34,602 nucleotides of DNA from Atopobiaceae bacterium (GTDB taxonomy: Bacteria; Actinomycetota; Coriobacteriia; Coriobacteriales; Atopobiaceae). The stretch is taken from positions 1 to 34,602 of the forward strand of contig JAFUCQ010000004.1 in NCBI GenBank assembly GCA_017459605.1, read 5' to 3'. The notes under the pieces were generated by a model. The model did not search any database. It worked only from the letters and a program-made list of their open reading frames with translations, and was not told where the DNA came from. Within the stretch, counting starts at the first letter, position 1. Each line of letters opens with the position of its first letter. A program made the translations under genes and the position numbers. Shown here one piece after another: positions 25,642 through 32,736 of this stretch.

Positions 25642-27405
25642 ATGGCTGTGCAGTTATTAAGCGGAAATGAGGCAATTGCCCAAGCAGCATGGGAGGCAGG
25701 TTGCGCACTTGGTGTGGGCTATCCCGGCACCCCCTCTACTGAGACCCTCGAGAACTTAGTGCTGAAAGAGGATTGTCACTGTGAGTGGTCTCCCAATGAA
25801 AAGGTGGCACTTGAGGTAGGCATAGGTGCGTCGCTGGGAGGGCTTCGCAGCTTGGTTACCATGAAACATGTGGGACTGAACGTTGCTGCAGACCCGCTCA
25901 TGAGCGTGTGCAACGCAGGCGTCAACGGAGGGCTTGTCATTTTGGCAGCAGACGACCCCTCATGTCACTCATCGCAAAACGAGCAGGACAGCCGTGTCTA
26001 TGCCGATTTTGCTCGCATACTCTGCCTTGATCCGTCTGACTCAGCAGAGGCATACGAGTACACACGCGAGGCGTTTGATTTGTCTGAGCGTTTTGATGTG
26101 CCTGTTATGCTTCACGAGACCATGCGCATTGCTCACACCAAGAGCTTGGTTGAGCTTACGGGTGAGCGCACAGAAGTCGAGCCCAAAGACTATGTTGAAG
26201 ATATCAGCAAGTGGGTCATGATGCCTGCTATTGCAGTACAGCGAAGAGCCGCTGCCGACAAGCGCACACAAGAGCTTATCGCCTATGCCGAGACAAGCCC
26301 CCTCAACCGCATTGAGATGCGTGACAGCTCACTCGGTATCATTTGTGCAGGGGCGGTCTATGAGCACGTTCGCGAAGCCTTGCCTGAGGCAAGCACCCTC
26401 AAGCTTGGCATCACCTGGCCGCTTGCGCCTGAGCTTCTCAAGAGCTTTGCTTCTCAGGTCGATCGCTGCATCGTTGTAGAAGAGGCAAGCGACTACCTGT
26501 CGCTTAGGGTTAAGGCATACGGCATTCAACTGGACAGCCCTGATGTTTCGCCCCTACCTATTGCAGGCGAACTCTCCCCTGCTCGTATCCGCACGGCATT
26601 TGGCAAAGAGATGCCCGAGAGCATCGATGTTGCCACTGATTTGCCGCCGCGTCCGCCGGCGCTCTGCCCGGGATGTCCCCACCGTTTTGTCTTTACCGAG
26701 CTCAAACGCATGAAAGCCATAGTCATGGGAGATATTGGCTGCTATACCTTGGGCGCTGTTGCTCCTTTTAGAGCAGTCCACTCAACTATCGACATGGGTG
26801 CCTCGGTTTCTATGGCCCACGGCATGGAACTCGCACGCGCTTCTGAGCGTGCAAGCCGACCCGTGGTTGCCGTCATTGGTGATTCCACCTTTGCTCACTC
26901 TGGCATTACAAGCTTGTTGGGCACCATTTACAATGCTGGTACAGGCACTGTTTTGATTCTCGACAACAGAACAACTGCCATGACGGGCACGCAAGGAAAT
27001 CCTGTAAACGGCGTCACCCTTTCGCAGCAGATGACTCAGAAAAACCCGCTCGACCATCCCGAGGGCAAAGCCGTAGACCTTATCGCTTTGTGCCAAGCCA
27101 TGGGCGTAGAAGACCTCCGTGAGGTTGATGCTCAGAATATGAAAGCTGTGCGTACTGCTTTATCTGAGGCGACCAAAAATACCAGTCAGCTGAGCGTTGT
27201 TATTTTCAAATCGCCCTGCCAGCTCATTGATAGGGCTCGCGGTCCCATTCCTGAGATTGTTGATTGCCGTGCCTGCGGTCAGTGCATACAAATTGGTTGT
27301 CCTGCCATTTACAAGGACGAGACTGGCAGAGCTGTCATTGATAGTTCTCAGTGCGTTGGCTGTGGTCAATGCGCCCAGACCTGCCCCTTTGGCTGCATTT
27401 CGTAG
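25642..27405 (+). CDS. iorA: Indolepyruvate ferredoxin oxidoreductase, alpha subunit
   Basis: Oxidatively decarboxylates aryl pyruvates from aromatic amino acids to aryl-acetyl-CoA, reducing ferredoxin. The 587-residue protein has the pyrimidine-binding N-terminal domain (LGVGYPGTPSTET), the TPP-binding segment GDIGCYTLGAV and GDSTFAHSGITSLLGT... ILDNRTTAMTG, and a C-terminal ferredoxin domain: cysteines 542, 545, 548, 553 (CRACGQC... GCPA) and 571, 574, 577, 581 (CVGCGQCAQTCP), enough for two clusters. ATG follows GGAGAGGAG. It is followed by iorB in 13 bases. Confidence 0.95.
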   Translation: MAVQLLSGNEAIAQAAWEAGCALGVGYPGTPSTETLENLVLKEDCHCEWSPNEKVALEVGIGASLGGLRSLVTMKHVGLNVAADPLMSVCNAGVNGGLVILAADDPSCHSSQNEQDSRVYADFARILCLDPSDSAEAYEYTREAFDLSERFDVPVMLHETMRIAHTKSLVELTGERTEVEPKDYVEDISKWVMMPAIAVQRRAAADKRTQELIAYAETSPLNRIEMRDSSLGIICAGAVYEHVREALPEASTLKLGITWPLAPELLKSFASQVDRCIVVEEASDYLSLRVKAYGIQLDSPDVSPLPIAGELSPARIRTAFGKEMPESIDVATDLPPRPPALCPGCPHRFVFTELKRMKAIVMGDIGCYTLGAVAPFRAVHSTIDMGASVSMAHGMELARASERASRPVVAVIGDSTFAHSGITSLLGTIYNAGTGTVLILDNRTTAMTGTQGNPVNGVTLSQQMTQKNPLDHPEGKAVDLIALCQAMGVEDLREVDAQNMKAVRTALSEATKNTSQLSVVIFKSPCQLIDRARGPIPEIVDCRACGQCIQIGCPAIYKDETGRAVIDSSQCVGCGQCAQTCPFGCIS

Positions 27406-27418
27406 AGGAGGAATACGT

Positions 27419-27994
27419 ATGAACACACAAACCATCCTTCTGGTAGGCGTAGGCGGTCAAGGCACCATTTTGGCAGGCAAGCTCCTTGCTCACGCCGCCA
27501 CCAGCTCTGGTTATGACGTCAAGGTAAGTGAGATTCACGGCATGAGTCAGCGTGGTGGCTCGGTAAACACCACGGTTCGCTTTGGCGATGACGTTAAATC
27601 AATGGTTGCAGACCCAGGCTATGCCGACGTTATCGTTGCTTTTGAAGCCATCGAGGCCCTGCGTGCTCAGCATCTGCTTGCACCACACGGTCGCATGATT
27701 GTTAACGATGAGCGGATTGTGCCCGTGTCGGTAAGCATTGGTATTGCCGATATGCCCACAGATATCCATGACCGACTCGAAGACTTAGGCGCGGTTTTGA
27801 TTGATGCTGGACAGGTTGCACGCGACATCGGAAGCCCTCGCTCAACCAACGTTGTTTTGGTGGGTGCTTTGTCTCGCACGTTGGAGATAAGCGAGGAGGC
27901 GTGGCAGGAGGCAATTCGAGAACAAGTTCCTGCACACACAATCGACGCCAATCTCAAGGCCTTTGAAAGTGGTCGTCAGGCCATGGGGCTCTAG
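27419..27994 (+). CDS. iorB: Indolepyruvate ferredoxin oxidoreductase, beta subunit
   Basis: The 191-residue gamma-type subunit of the 2-oxoacid oxidoreductase family, partner of IorA. It starts ILLVGVGGQGTILAGKLLAHAA and includes KVSEIHGMSQRGGSVNTTVRFG, both family hallmarks. I chose ATG at 27419 because GAGGAGG precedes it closely; the longer frame from 27197 would overlap iorA and has no ribosome binding site. Together with IorA it points to aromatic amino-acid fermentation under anaerobic conditions. Confidence 0.95.
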   Translation: MNTQTILLVGVGGQGTILAGKLLAHAATSSGYDVKVSEIHGMSQRGGSVNTTVRFGDDVKSMVADPGYADVIVAFEAIEALRAQHLLAPHGRMIVNDERIVPVSVSIGIADMPTDIHDRLEDLGAVLIDAGQVARDIGSPRSTNVVLVGALSRTLEISEEAWQEAIREQVPAHTIDANLKAFESGRQAMGL

Positions 27995-28014
27995 CGCCGT
28001 GCTGTGATATTTAC

Positions 28015-28077
28015 TGCTCGTTGTGTGTATCGTTTATTGCTCTGCTCGTTGCACGCATCGTTTTTGCTCTGCTCGTT
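28015..28077 (+). repeat. Imperfect 28-bp direct repeats after iorB
   Basis: TGCTCGTTG-(TGTGTATCGTTTA)-TTGCTC at 28015-28042 is repeated with changes at 28043-28069 and begins a third time (TGCTCGTT, 28070-28077). Confidence 0.75.
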
Positions 28078-28114
28078 CGTTTGTGGTTTCTCTTGAAAGG
28101 TGGGTGGTCTCAAC

Positions 28115-28546
28115 ATGATTGATCAAGTAACGGTACTTCTTCCCAATGAGCCCAATACGCTGGGGCCGGTAGCTCGTGCTTTGGGTGAGGCAAATGTTCA
28201 AATGCATGCGCTCATGATTGCTGATACCAGTGAATTTGGCATCGTTCGCATCATTTGCGACCGCCCCAAAGCCGCAGTTGAGGCCATCCAAAAAGCCGGG
28301 TATAACGCAACAACCACCAAAGTTGGAGCCATCGACGTTCCCAACGTGCCCGGAGGTTTGGCAGGTGTGCTCGACGTTATTGGCGCGAGCGGGATAAATG
28401 TTGAGTATGCCTATTGCTTTGGCTTTGAGGACAGGTGCGTGTACGTGTTCAAGGTCAATGAAAATGAGGGGCTGCTCGACCATCTGAGCGAATCGGGGTA
28501 TGGAACCTTACAGCCGCAAGACCTGTACGCCGACGACGAACTGTAA
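28115..28546 (+). CDS. Tandem ACT-domain protein
   Basis: A 143-residue protein made of two ACT domains (about 1-70: VTVLLPNEPNTLGPVARALGEA; 71-143: NVPGGLAGVLDVIGASGINVEY), the amino-acid-binding regulatory fold. No catalytic domain is attached. Stand-alone ACT proteins are a known companion of iorAB and aryl-CoA ligases, where they probably sense the aromatic amino acid or an intermediate; that role is inferred. ATG 28115 starts the ACT fold directly; GTG at 28100 is an alternative start overlapping the AAAGG site. Confidence 0.88.
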   Translation: MIDQVTVLLPNEPNTLGPVARALGEANVQMHALMIADTSEFGIVRIICDRPKAAVEAIQKAGYNATTTKVGAIDVPNVPGGLAGVLDVIGASGINVEYAYCFGFEDRCVYVFKVNENEGLLDHLSESGYGTLQPQDLYADDEL

Positions 28547-28551
28547 CATGC

Positions 28552-28762
28552 GCATGAGGCGCTTGCTGCATGGGGCACTTGCTGCATGAGGCGCTTGCTG
28601 CATGGGGCACTTGCTGCATGAGGCGCTTGCTGCATGAGGCGCTTGCTGCATGGGGCACTTGGCTGCATGGAGCACTTGCTGCATGGAGCACTTGCTGCAT
28701 GGGGCACTTGGCTGCATGGAGCACTTGCTGCATGGGGCACTTGCTGCATGGAGCACGCAGCT
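28552..28762 (+). repeat. 16-bp tandem repeat array (13 units)
   Basis: Thirteen copies of GCATGRGGCRCTTGCT-type units run without spacers; three variants (GAGGCG, GGGGCA, GGAGCA) alternate, and two units carry an extra G (CTTGGCT). The period is not a multiple of three and the array lies just past a stop codon. Short ORFs through it on both strands are artefacts of the repeat. Confidence 0.95.
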
Positions 28763-28825
28763 CATTGTCACACGATAGAACATGTGAACTGAGGCCTTGA
28801 ACCGTTGCTTTTACCGAATAAAGCA

Positions 28826-28864
28826 CGTCTGATGCGAACACAGACGGCGGTTTCACGCTATAAG
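28826..28864 (+). promoter_or_regulatory. Possible promoter region of the cyclase gene
   Basis: CGTCTG-(9 bases)-CAGACG forms a hairpin at 28826-28846 and TATAAG (28859-28864) is a -10-like box without a clear -35. Between the repeat array and this point nothing else is seen. Confidence 0.3.
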
Positions 28865-28901
28865 TTAAATGTACGTATGGGACGTTTACAAGGAGGCACG
28901 T

Positions 28902-29651
28902 ATGAGTTTATGGAACACCCTCGACACCCTCAAAGATTGCACGTGGGTTGAGCTATCTCACACCCTCAACAATGAGAGCCCGTATTGGGGCGGTATGCCC
29001 GACGGCTCAGTTGAGCTTTGCAAAACCATTTTTGATTACGACAACGAGATGTTGTGCTGCCGCATCCACACCTATAAGTTCCCCGGCCAGTTTGGAACGC
29101 ATATCGACTTTCCTAACCACTTTATTGAGGGAGCTGCAGGACCTGAGGCATTCGACATCAAGCAACTCGCACTTCCCCTCGTTGTCATCGATATTTCTGA
29201 CAAGGTTGCCGAGAATCCCGAGTATGCCGTAAGTCTTGAAGACATTGAAGCTTTTGAAGCTGAGCACGGCGAGATTCCCGCTGGTTCATTTGTAGCTCTG
29301 CGCACTGACTGGTCAAAGCGCTGGCCTGACAACAACGCCCTCAACAACTTTGATGATGAGGGCGGCGAGCATGCTCCCGGTTGGTGCATGCCAGTTCTCA
29401 AGAAGCTTGTCGAAGAGCGAAACATTGCAGCTATTGGTCATGAAACCTTTGATACCGACGCATCACCCGAGGCAGTCGCCGCCGATGACCTTGCCTGCGA
29501 GCGCTACATCCTCAACAGTGGTCGCTTCCAGGTCGAAGTCATGAACAACTTGGATCAGCTGCCTGCAACGGGCGCCATCATCTTCATTGCTCATCCGCGC
29601 ATCGAAGGAGCCACGGGCATGCCTGTGCGTGCGTGGGCGGTATTTGAGTAG
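28902..29651 (+). CDS. Cyclase-family metal-dependent hydrolase (kynurenine formamidase-like)
   Basis: A 249-residue member of the cyclase/KynB superfamily: GQFGTHIDFPNHF (His67, Asp69, His73) gives the metal-binding HxDxxxH motif, and a later IGHETFDTDASPEA and the C-terminal IAHPRIEGATGMPVRAWA fit the fold. Members hydrolyse amide or lactone bonds, for example formyl-kynurenine; the actual substrate here is unknown. I chose ATG at 28902 after AGGAGG; a longer frame from 28869 is possible. It follows the aromatic amino-acid genes but behind a repeat array, so it may be a separate transcript. A terminator follows. Confidence 0.85.
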   Translation: MSLWNTLDTLKDCTWVELSHTLNNESPYWGGMPDGSVELCKTIFDYDNEMLCCRIHTYKFPGQFGTHIDFPNHFIEGAAGPEAFDIKQLALPLVVIDISDKVAENPEYAVSLEDIEAFEAEHGEIPAGSFVALRTDWSKRWPDNNALNNFDDEGGEHAPGWCMPVLKKLVEERNIAAIGHETFDTDASPEAVAADDLACERYILNSGRFQVEVMNNLDQLPATGAIIFIAHPRIEGATGMPVRAWAVFE

Positions 29652-29752
29652 GTCAGCTTGAACTGGCGGACTTGAGCGGGTCGACAAGCGCATATCTCCT
29701 TCTGGAAATGTGCTTCGCGCGACGTTCAGTTCTTTTCTTCTGTGACTATTTT

Positions 29753-29794
29753 GGGCTACAAGCTTGTGTGTGAGATGCTTGTAGCCCTCTTTTT
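29753..29794 (+). terminator. Terminator after the cyclase gene
   Basis: GGGCTACAAGC (29753-29763) pairs with GCTTGTAGCCC (29777-29787), followed by TCTTTTT. Confidence 0.9.
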
Positions 29795-29837
29795 GTGACT
29801 AAACCTTGACTTTTTCAGTCTAACTGCAGAATGAAGA

Positions 29838-29866
29838 CAGACAAATTGAGTACTTCGTTCTATGAT
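29838..29866 (+). promoter_or_regulatory. Candidate promoter of the Ser-rich lipoprotein
   Basis: CAGACA (29838-29843) and TATGAT (29861-29866) are 17 bases apart. A TTGACT at 29806 is a second -35 candidate without a good -10. Confidence 0.4.
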
Positions 29867-29920
29867 AGCTTGTGTTGTTTGGACGGCCTACTACGGCAAA
29901 CACGATAACAAGGAGTACCT

Positions 29921-31096
29921 ATGCTACCCATTCTTAGCACAGTCCGTACCGAGTCCACGAGCGTGCGCAGGTTTTCTCGGATAAGCGCCACGCTATTGTC
30001 CGCCGTTTTTTTGGCACTTGTTTTGTCAGCATGTAACAATGCTCAGACTCAAACTGAAACAAGTGCGAGTACGTCTTCTGCAAGTGAAGTAAGCAGCTCT
30101 GCCTCAAATTCGAGTGATAGCTCAACTGCCGCAAGTTCTGAGGCTTCGAGCTCTGAAGAGAGCAGCGCTCAAAACGAAGCTTCGAGCTCTGAGGCAACTC
30201 AGGCTCAAGACGCAGAAAAGCGAGCGGTTCGACTTGGCCTTGACATCACTGGTGGTGTCGAAGCTGACAAAGAGGCAGTGTTTCCCATTCATGTGCGTGG
30301 CACCGACACTCAGGGCAACTCAGTCGATGAGACCTTTGCTGTCAACCTTGAGGGCGACGGCTTGGAGTTAGCTCCTGGCACGTATTCGGCGGTCTTGTCT
30401 TCAGGTACTGCGTTTGCCGACAACGGACTTGTTCGCATTACCTCAGAAAATATCATCCTTGAGGTTCCAAATCAGGCAAGTGGCGACGAGCCCTACACCC
30501 CTGAGAAGCGCATCGCGGTTGATCTCATTACCAATCCAGGTACCGTCACAGATGCCGAACTTCAAAGCGCACACGGTGCAGCCATTGATTGCGGCGTCAG
30601 TGTTGAGACAGCAGACAGGCTTTTGGCTGAGTACACCGAGCTTCGCGACGCAAACATCGATTTGCTGTCACTCGACAACACGAATCGCGCAGACGTTGAG
30701 GCGATTCTTCTTGCCCGTGCAACACGTCTTGGTCCGCTGGCAATCGATGCCCCCTACTACACCATCAGCCTTCCTGATGCTTGGTTGAACAACTACACCT
30801 TTGAATACGTTGAGCCTCGCCTTGTGGTCAATGCAGATGGCACAGGCATGGGCTGCGAAATTGAGGTGCTGCGTGGTGCCGACGTAAGCATTCCGGGGTC
30901 TGACTGGAAGATTACCAATGAAGACTTCCATGTTGCACTGGTTACCAACGGATACGTTCCTGCGGGAGACAACATTGCGGTTGACCTGCCCACACCGTCG
31001 AACCTCCCCGGTTGGCACGTGATTGTGTATGGTCCTCGCGCTAATGCCTTCTCGGGTGAGATGGCTCGCTTTGCAAGCTACGTCACGGTGAAGTAA
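29921..31096 (+). CDS. Lipoprotein sharing a domain with the zinc-ribbon membrane protein
   Basis: A 391-residue protein with a basic N terminus, hydrophobic stretch and lipobox LSAC (Cys38). A Ser/Glu/Ala-rich linker (40-98) leads to a beta-rich domain (about 100-190: FPIHVRGTDTQGNSVDETFAV... LAPGTYSAVLSSG) that aligns with the extracytoplasmic domain of the protein at 17870-19375 (PLHVTGTDLDGTPVDEIVYV... KKGNYTISA). The following helix (DAELQSAHGAAID... ETADRL) also matches. The C-terminal 120 residues (APYYTISLPDAWLNNYTFEYVEP) look PsbP/DcrB-like. ATG follows AAGGAG. Function unknown; perhaps a receptor or cell-wall interaction module. Confidence 0.85.
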   Translation: MLPILSTVRTESTSVRRFSRISATLLSAVFLALVLSACNNAQTQTETSASTSSASEVSSSASNSSDSSTAASSEASSSEESSAQNEASSSEATQAQDAEKRAVRLGLDITGGVEADKEAVFPIHVRGTDTQGNSVDETFAVNLEGDGLELAPGTYSAVLSSGTAFADNGLVRITSENIILEVPNQASGDEPYTPEKRIAVDLITNPGTVTDAELQSAHGAAIDCGVSVETADRLLAEYTELRDANIDLLSLDNTNRADVEAILLARATRLGPLAIDAPYYTISLPDAWLNNYTFEYVEPRLVVNADGTGMGCEIEVLRGADVSIPGSDWKITNEDFHVALVTNGYVPAGDNIAVDLPTPSNLPGWHVIVYGPRANAFSGEMARFASYVTVK

Positions 31097-31146
31097 ACGC
31101 TGGGCTGTACGGGTTAAACGTCGCTACGATATCGCGAGCTTTGCGT

Positions 31147-31298
31147 GGCGGTGTTTACGCAGCAGCATTTACGTGGCGACGTTGCTGAGCCGGCATTTGC
31201 GCAGCAGCATTTACGTGGCGACGTTGTTGAGGCGGTGTTTGCGCAGCAGTGTTTGCGTAGCGACGTTGTTGAGGCGGTGTTTGCGCAGCAGTGTTTGC
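31147..31298 (+). repeat. 42-bp tandem repeat array (3.6 units)
   Basis: Units start at 31147, 31189, 31231 and 31273 (partial), each of form GGCGGTGTTTGCGCAGCAG followed by a TTTACGTGGCGACGTTGTTGA-like half. It starts 50 bases after the lipoprotein stop. Because 42 is a multiple of 3, repeated ORFs appear on both strands, but none has a ribosome binding site. Confidence 0.9.
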
Positions 31299-31346
31299 CA
31301 AGTGATGCAAGCTGACTCACGTGATTTTGTAGAGCGGTATTTAGCA

Positions 31347-31500
31347 ATTCATACACTTTTTTCAATTTACTCGGACTGCAAAATTTGTTGTCCGAGTAAA
31401 TTGTTTAAAGTGCATACTTTGCAATTTTCGATTCATACACTCTTCGCACATTATTCGGTCTCGCAAAAAATTTGTCCGAATAGTTAGCAAAATGTGTGTA
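31347..31500. repeat. Two tandem diverged copies of a long hairpin element
   Basis: Copy 1 (31347-31415): ATTCATACACT, then 31351-31376 pairs with 31390-31415 over 26 positions with few mismatches; the core CAATTTACTCGGAC/GTCCGAGTAAATTG is perfect. Copy 2 (31431-31500): the same ATTCATACACT lead, core TATTCGG/CCGAATA, outer CACAT/ATGTG and TACAC/GTGTA. Loops share GCAAAA...ATTTGT. The stem changes are compensatory (ACTCGG/CCGAGT versus ATTCGG/CCGAAT), which argues for selection on structure. Confidence 0.8.
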
Positions 31501-31660
31501 GATTACATTTCAGAGATCCACCCAATGCAAGCGTGGGGTCGGTATCGATGGTCAACATAAGCGTGGTGGCATCACTCTCGTGGTTCCGGCGCAAGTGTGG
31601 GGCTGATGTCGATACCCCAATGCAAGCCTGGCATCCTCGATGTCTCATGCACCACCGCTC

Positions 31661-31737
31661 AGACCGACGTCCTTACCACCGCGCCACCGCGCAGACCGAC
31701 GCCCTTACCACCGTGAAGACCGATGCCCTTACCACCG
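31661..31737 (+). repeat. Three 21-bp direct repeats in a repeat-rich intergenic region
   Basis: AGACCGACGTCCTTACCACC-G and two near copies start at 31661, 31693 and 31717. Upstream, CCCAATGCAAGCGTGG-like segments recur at about 31521 and 31616. No ribosome binding site or gene is recognised between 31501 and 31800. Confidence 0.7.
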
Positions 31738-31811
31738 GAAGCACAGCAACATCCACTCGGCTTTGTGTACGACCGTCTACGTGAGTCTCAGCATCCAAAC
31801 AATGCTGCCTT

Positions 31812-31819
31812 GCTATGAT
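31812..31819 (+). promoter_or_regulatory. Extended -10 promoter of the esterase-fold gene
   Basis: TGCTATGAT gives TG one base before TATGAT (31814-31819), about 45 bases before the ATG. Confidence 0.4.
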
Positions 31820-31864
31820 TTCGATGAGGATTGAACAGTCTGCAAGCTAAGTGAGGCTGATGGT

Positions 31865-32635
31865 ATGAGAAAAGACGAGATGCTCCTAACGAGTAACTAT
31901 TTGGGCAGAGACATGAACGTGCGCATCTACGGAAGCTGCGAAGGTTACCCCATTCTTGTTTTTCCCACTCAGAATGCCATGGCAAACCAGTTTGAAGAGT
32001 TTGGCATGATAGAGACGCTCGCTGATTTTATCGATGAGGGCTTGGTTCAACTCTTTTGCGTTGACTCAGTAGATGCTGACGGCTGGACCAGCAGCTCTGA
32101 AGATCCTGAGCATCGCTCAGAGATAATCGAAGCGTACTATCATTTTGTTGTCGATGAGCTGCTCGATGAGATTCATGACTACACTACGACCGAGCTTCTC
32201 CCCATTACGATGGGGTGTGCCTTGGGAGCCAGTCATGCGGCCATCATGTTTCTGAGGCGTCCCGAGCTCTTCCAAGCGTGCATCTGTTTGTCGGGCATCT
32301 ATGATGCGAGCTATTACTTCGGTGGATGGATGAACGGCATTCTCTACGAAAACTCCCCTGTTCACTTTCTGGGAAACATGCCTGAAGACCATGAATACGT
32401 GGATATCTACAACAATCGCGACATGGTCTTTTGTGTTGGCCAAGGCGCGTGGGAAGACAACGCCGTCAACTCGTTGCACAGTATTGAGGAGTCGTTTCGG
32501 CGCTTGGGCGTAGAGGCGTGGTGTGACTGGTGGGGCTTTGACGTTAGCCATGATTGGTACTGGTGGAAAAAACAGGCGCGCTATTTCTTGCCCATCGTAC
32601 TGGATGGAATTGCCGAGAAACTCCGCGGCGCCTAA
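31865..32635 (+). CDS. Esterase-fold (alpha/beta hydrolase) protein lacking the nucleophile serine
   Basis: A 256-residue protein of the esterase D/putative-esterase type. The N-terminal strand (MNVRIYGSCEGYPILVFPTQNAM), GWTSSSEDPEHRSEIIEAYYHFV and the C-terminal DVSHDWYWWKKQ (His229) fit the family. The nucleophile elbow, normally G-x-S-x-G followed by A-x-HA, reads MGCALGASHAA (116-126): Ala119 stands where Ser is expected. The nearby Ser123 is outside the elbow. It may therefore be a non-catalytic binding protein or use another residue. ATG follows a weak site (GAGGCTGATGGT). It is flanked by repeat-rich noncoding DNA and stands as a single gene. Confidence 0.82.
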   Translation: MRKDEMLLTSNYLGRDMNVRIYGSCEGYPILVFPTQNAMANQFEEFGMIETLADFIDEGLVQLFCVDSVDADGWTSSSEDPEHRSEIIEAYYHFVVDELLDEIHDYTTTELLPITMGCALGASHAAIMFLRRPELFQACICLSGIYDASYYFGGWMNGILYENSPVHFLGNMPEDHEYVDIYNNRDMVFCVGQGAWEDNAVNSLHSIEESFRRLGVEAWCDWWGFDVSHDWYWWKKQARYFLPIVLDGIAEKLRGA

Positions 32636-32640
32636 ACAAC

Positions 32641-32670
32641 GTTGCAGCGGTGCCGAGACAGCGCTGCAAC
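32641..32670. terminator. Hairpin between convergent genes
   Basis: GTTGCAGCG (32641-32649) pairs perfectly with CGCTGCAAC (32662-32670), 6 bases past the esterase stop and 67 bases past the end of the opposite gene. There is no T run on either strand. Confidence 0.5.
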
Positions 32671-32736
32671 CTCTGTGCCGCTGGATAATCAAGCTACTGT
32701 CTTCTCTCGTGCTGCTCACGAGTGGTAAGCTGCGGT

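Noticed and set aside
27197-27418. Longer iorB start
   Set aside because: It overlaps the conserved iorA ferredoxin domain and lacks a ribosome binding site; ATG 27419 has GAGGAGG.
28552-28762. CRISPR array
   Set aside because: The units are 16 bp and contiguous with no unique spacers, and no cas genes are present.
28411-28856. Minus-strand ORFs encoding repeated QQAPHAAS-type peptides, and a plus-strand ORF 28570-28800
   Set aside because: They arise from the 16-bp tandem array, which is open in several frames; no ribosome binding site.
31114-31487. ORFs on both strands through the 42-bp array
   Set aside because: Period 42 keeps frames open by repetition; no start signals or non-repetitive protein.
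31494-31784. 96-codon plus-strand ORF with Thr-rich repeats
   Set aside because: Repeats with unequal spacing, no ribosome binding site and no protein-like core.
32117-32719. 200-codon minus-strand ORF opposite the esterase gene
   Set aside because: Shadow of the esterase-fold gene.
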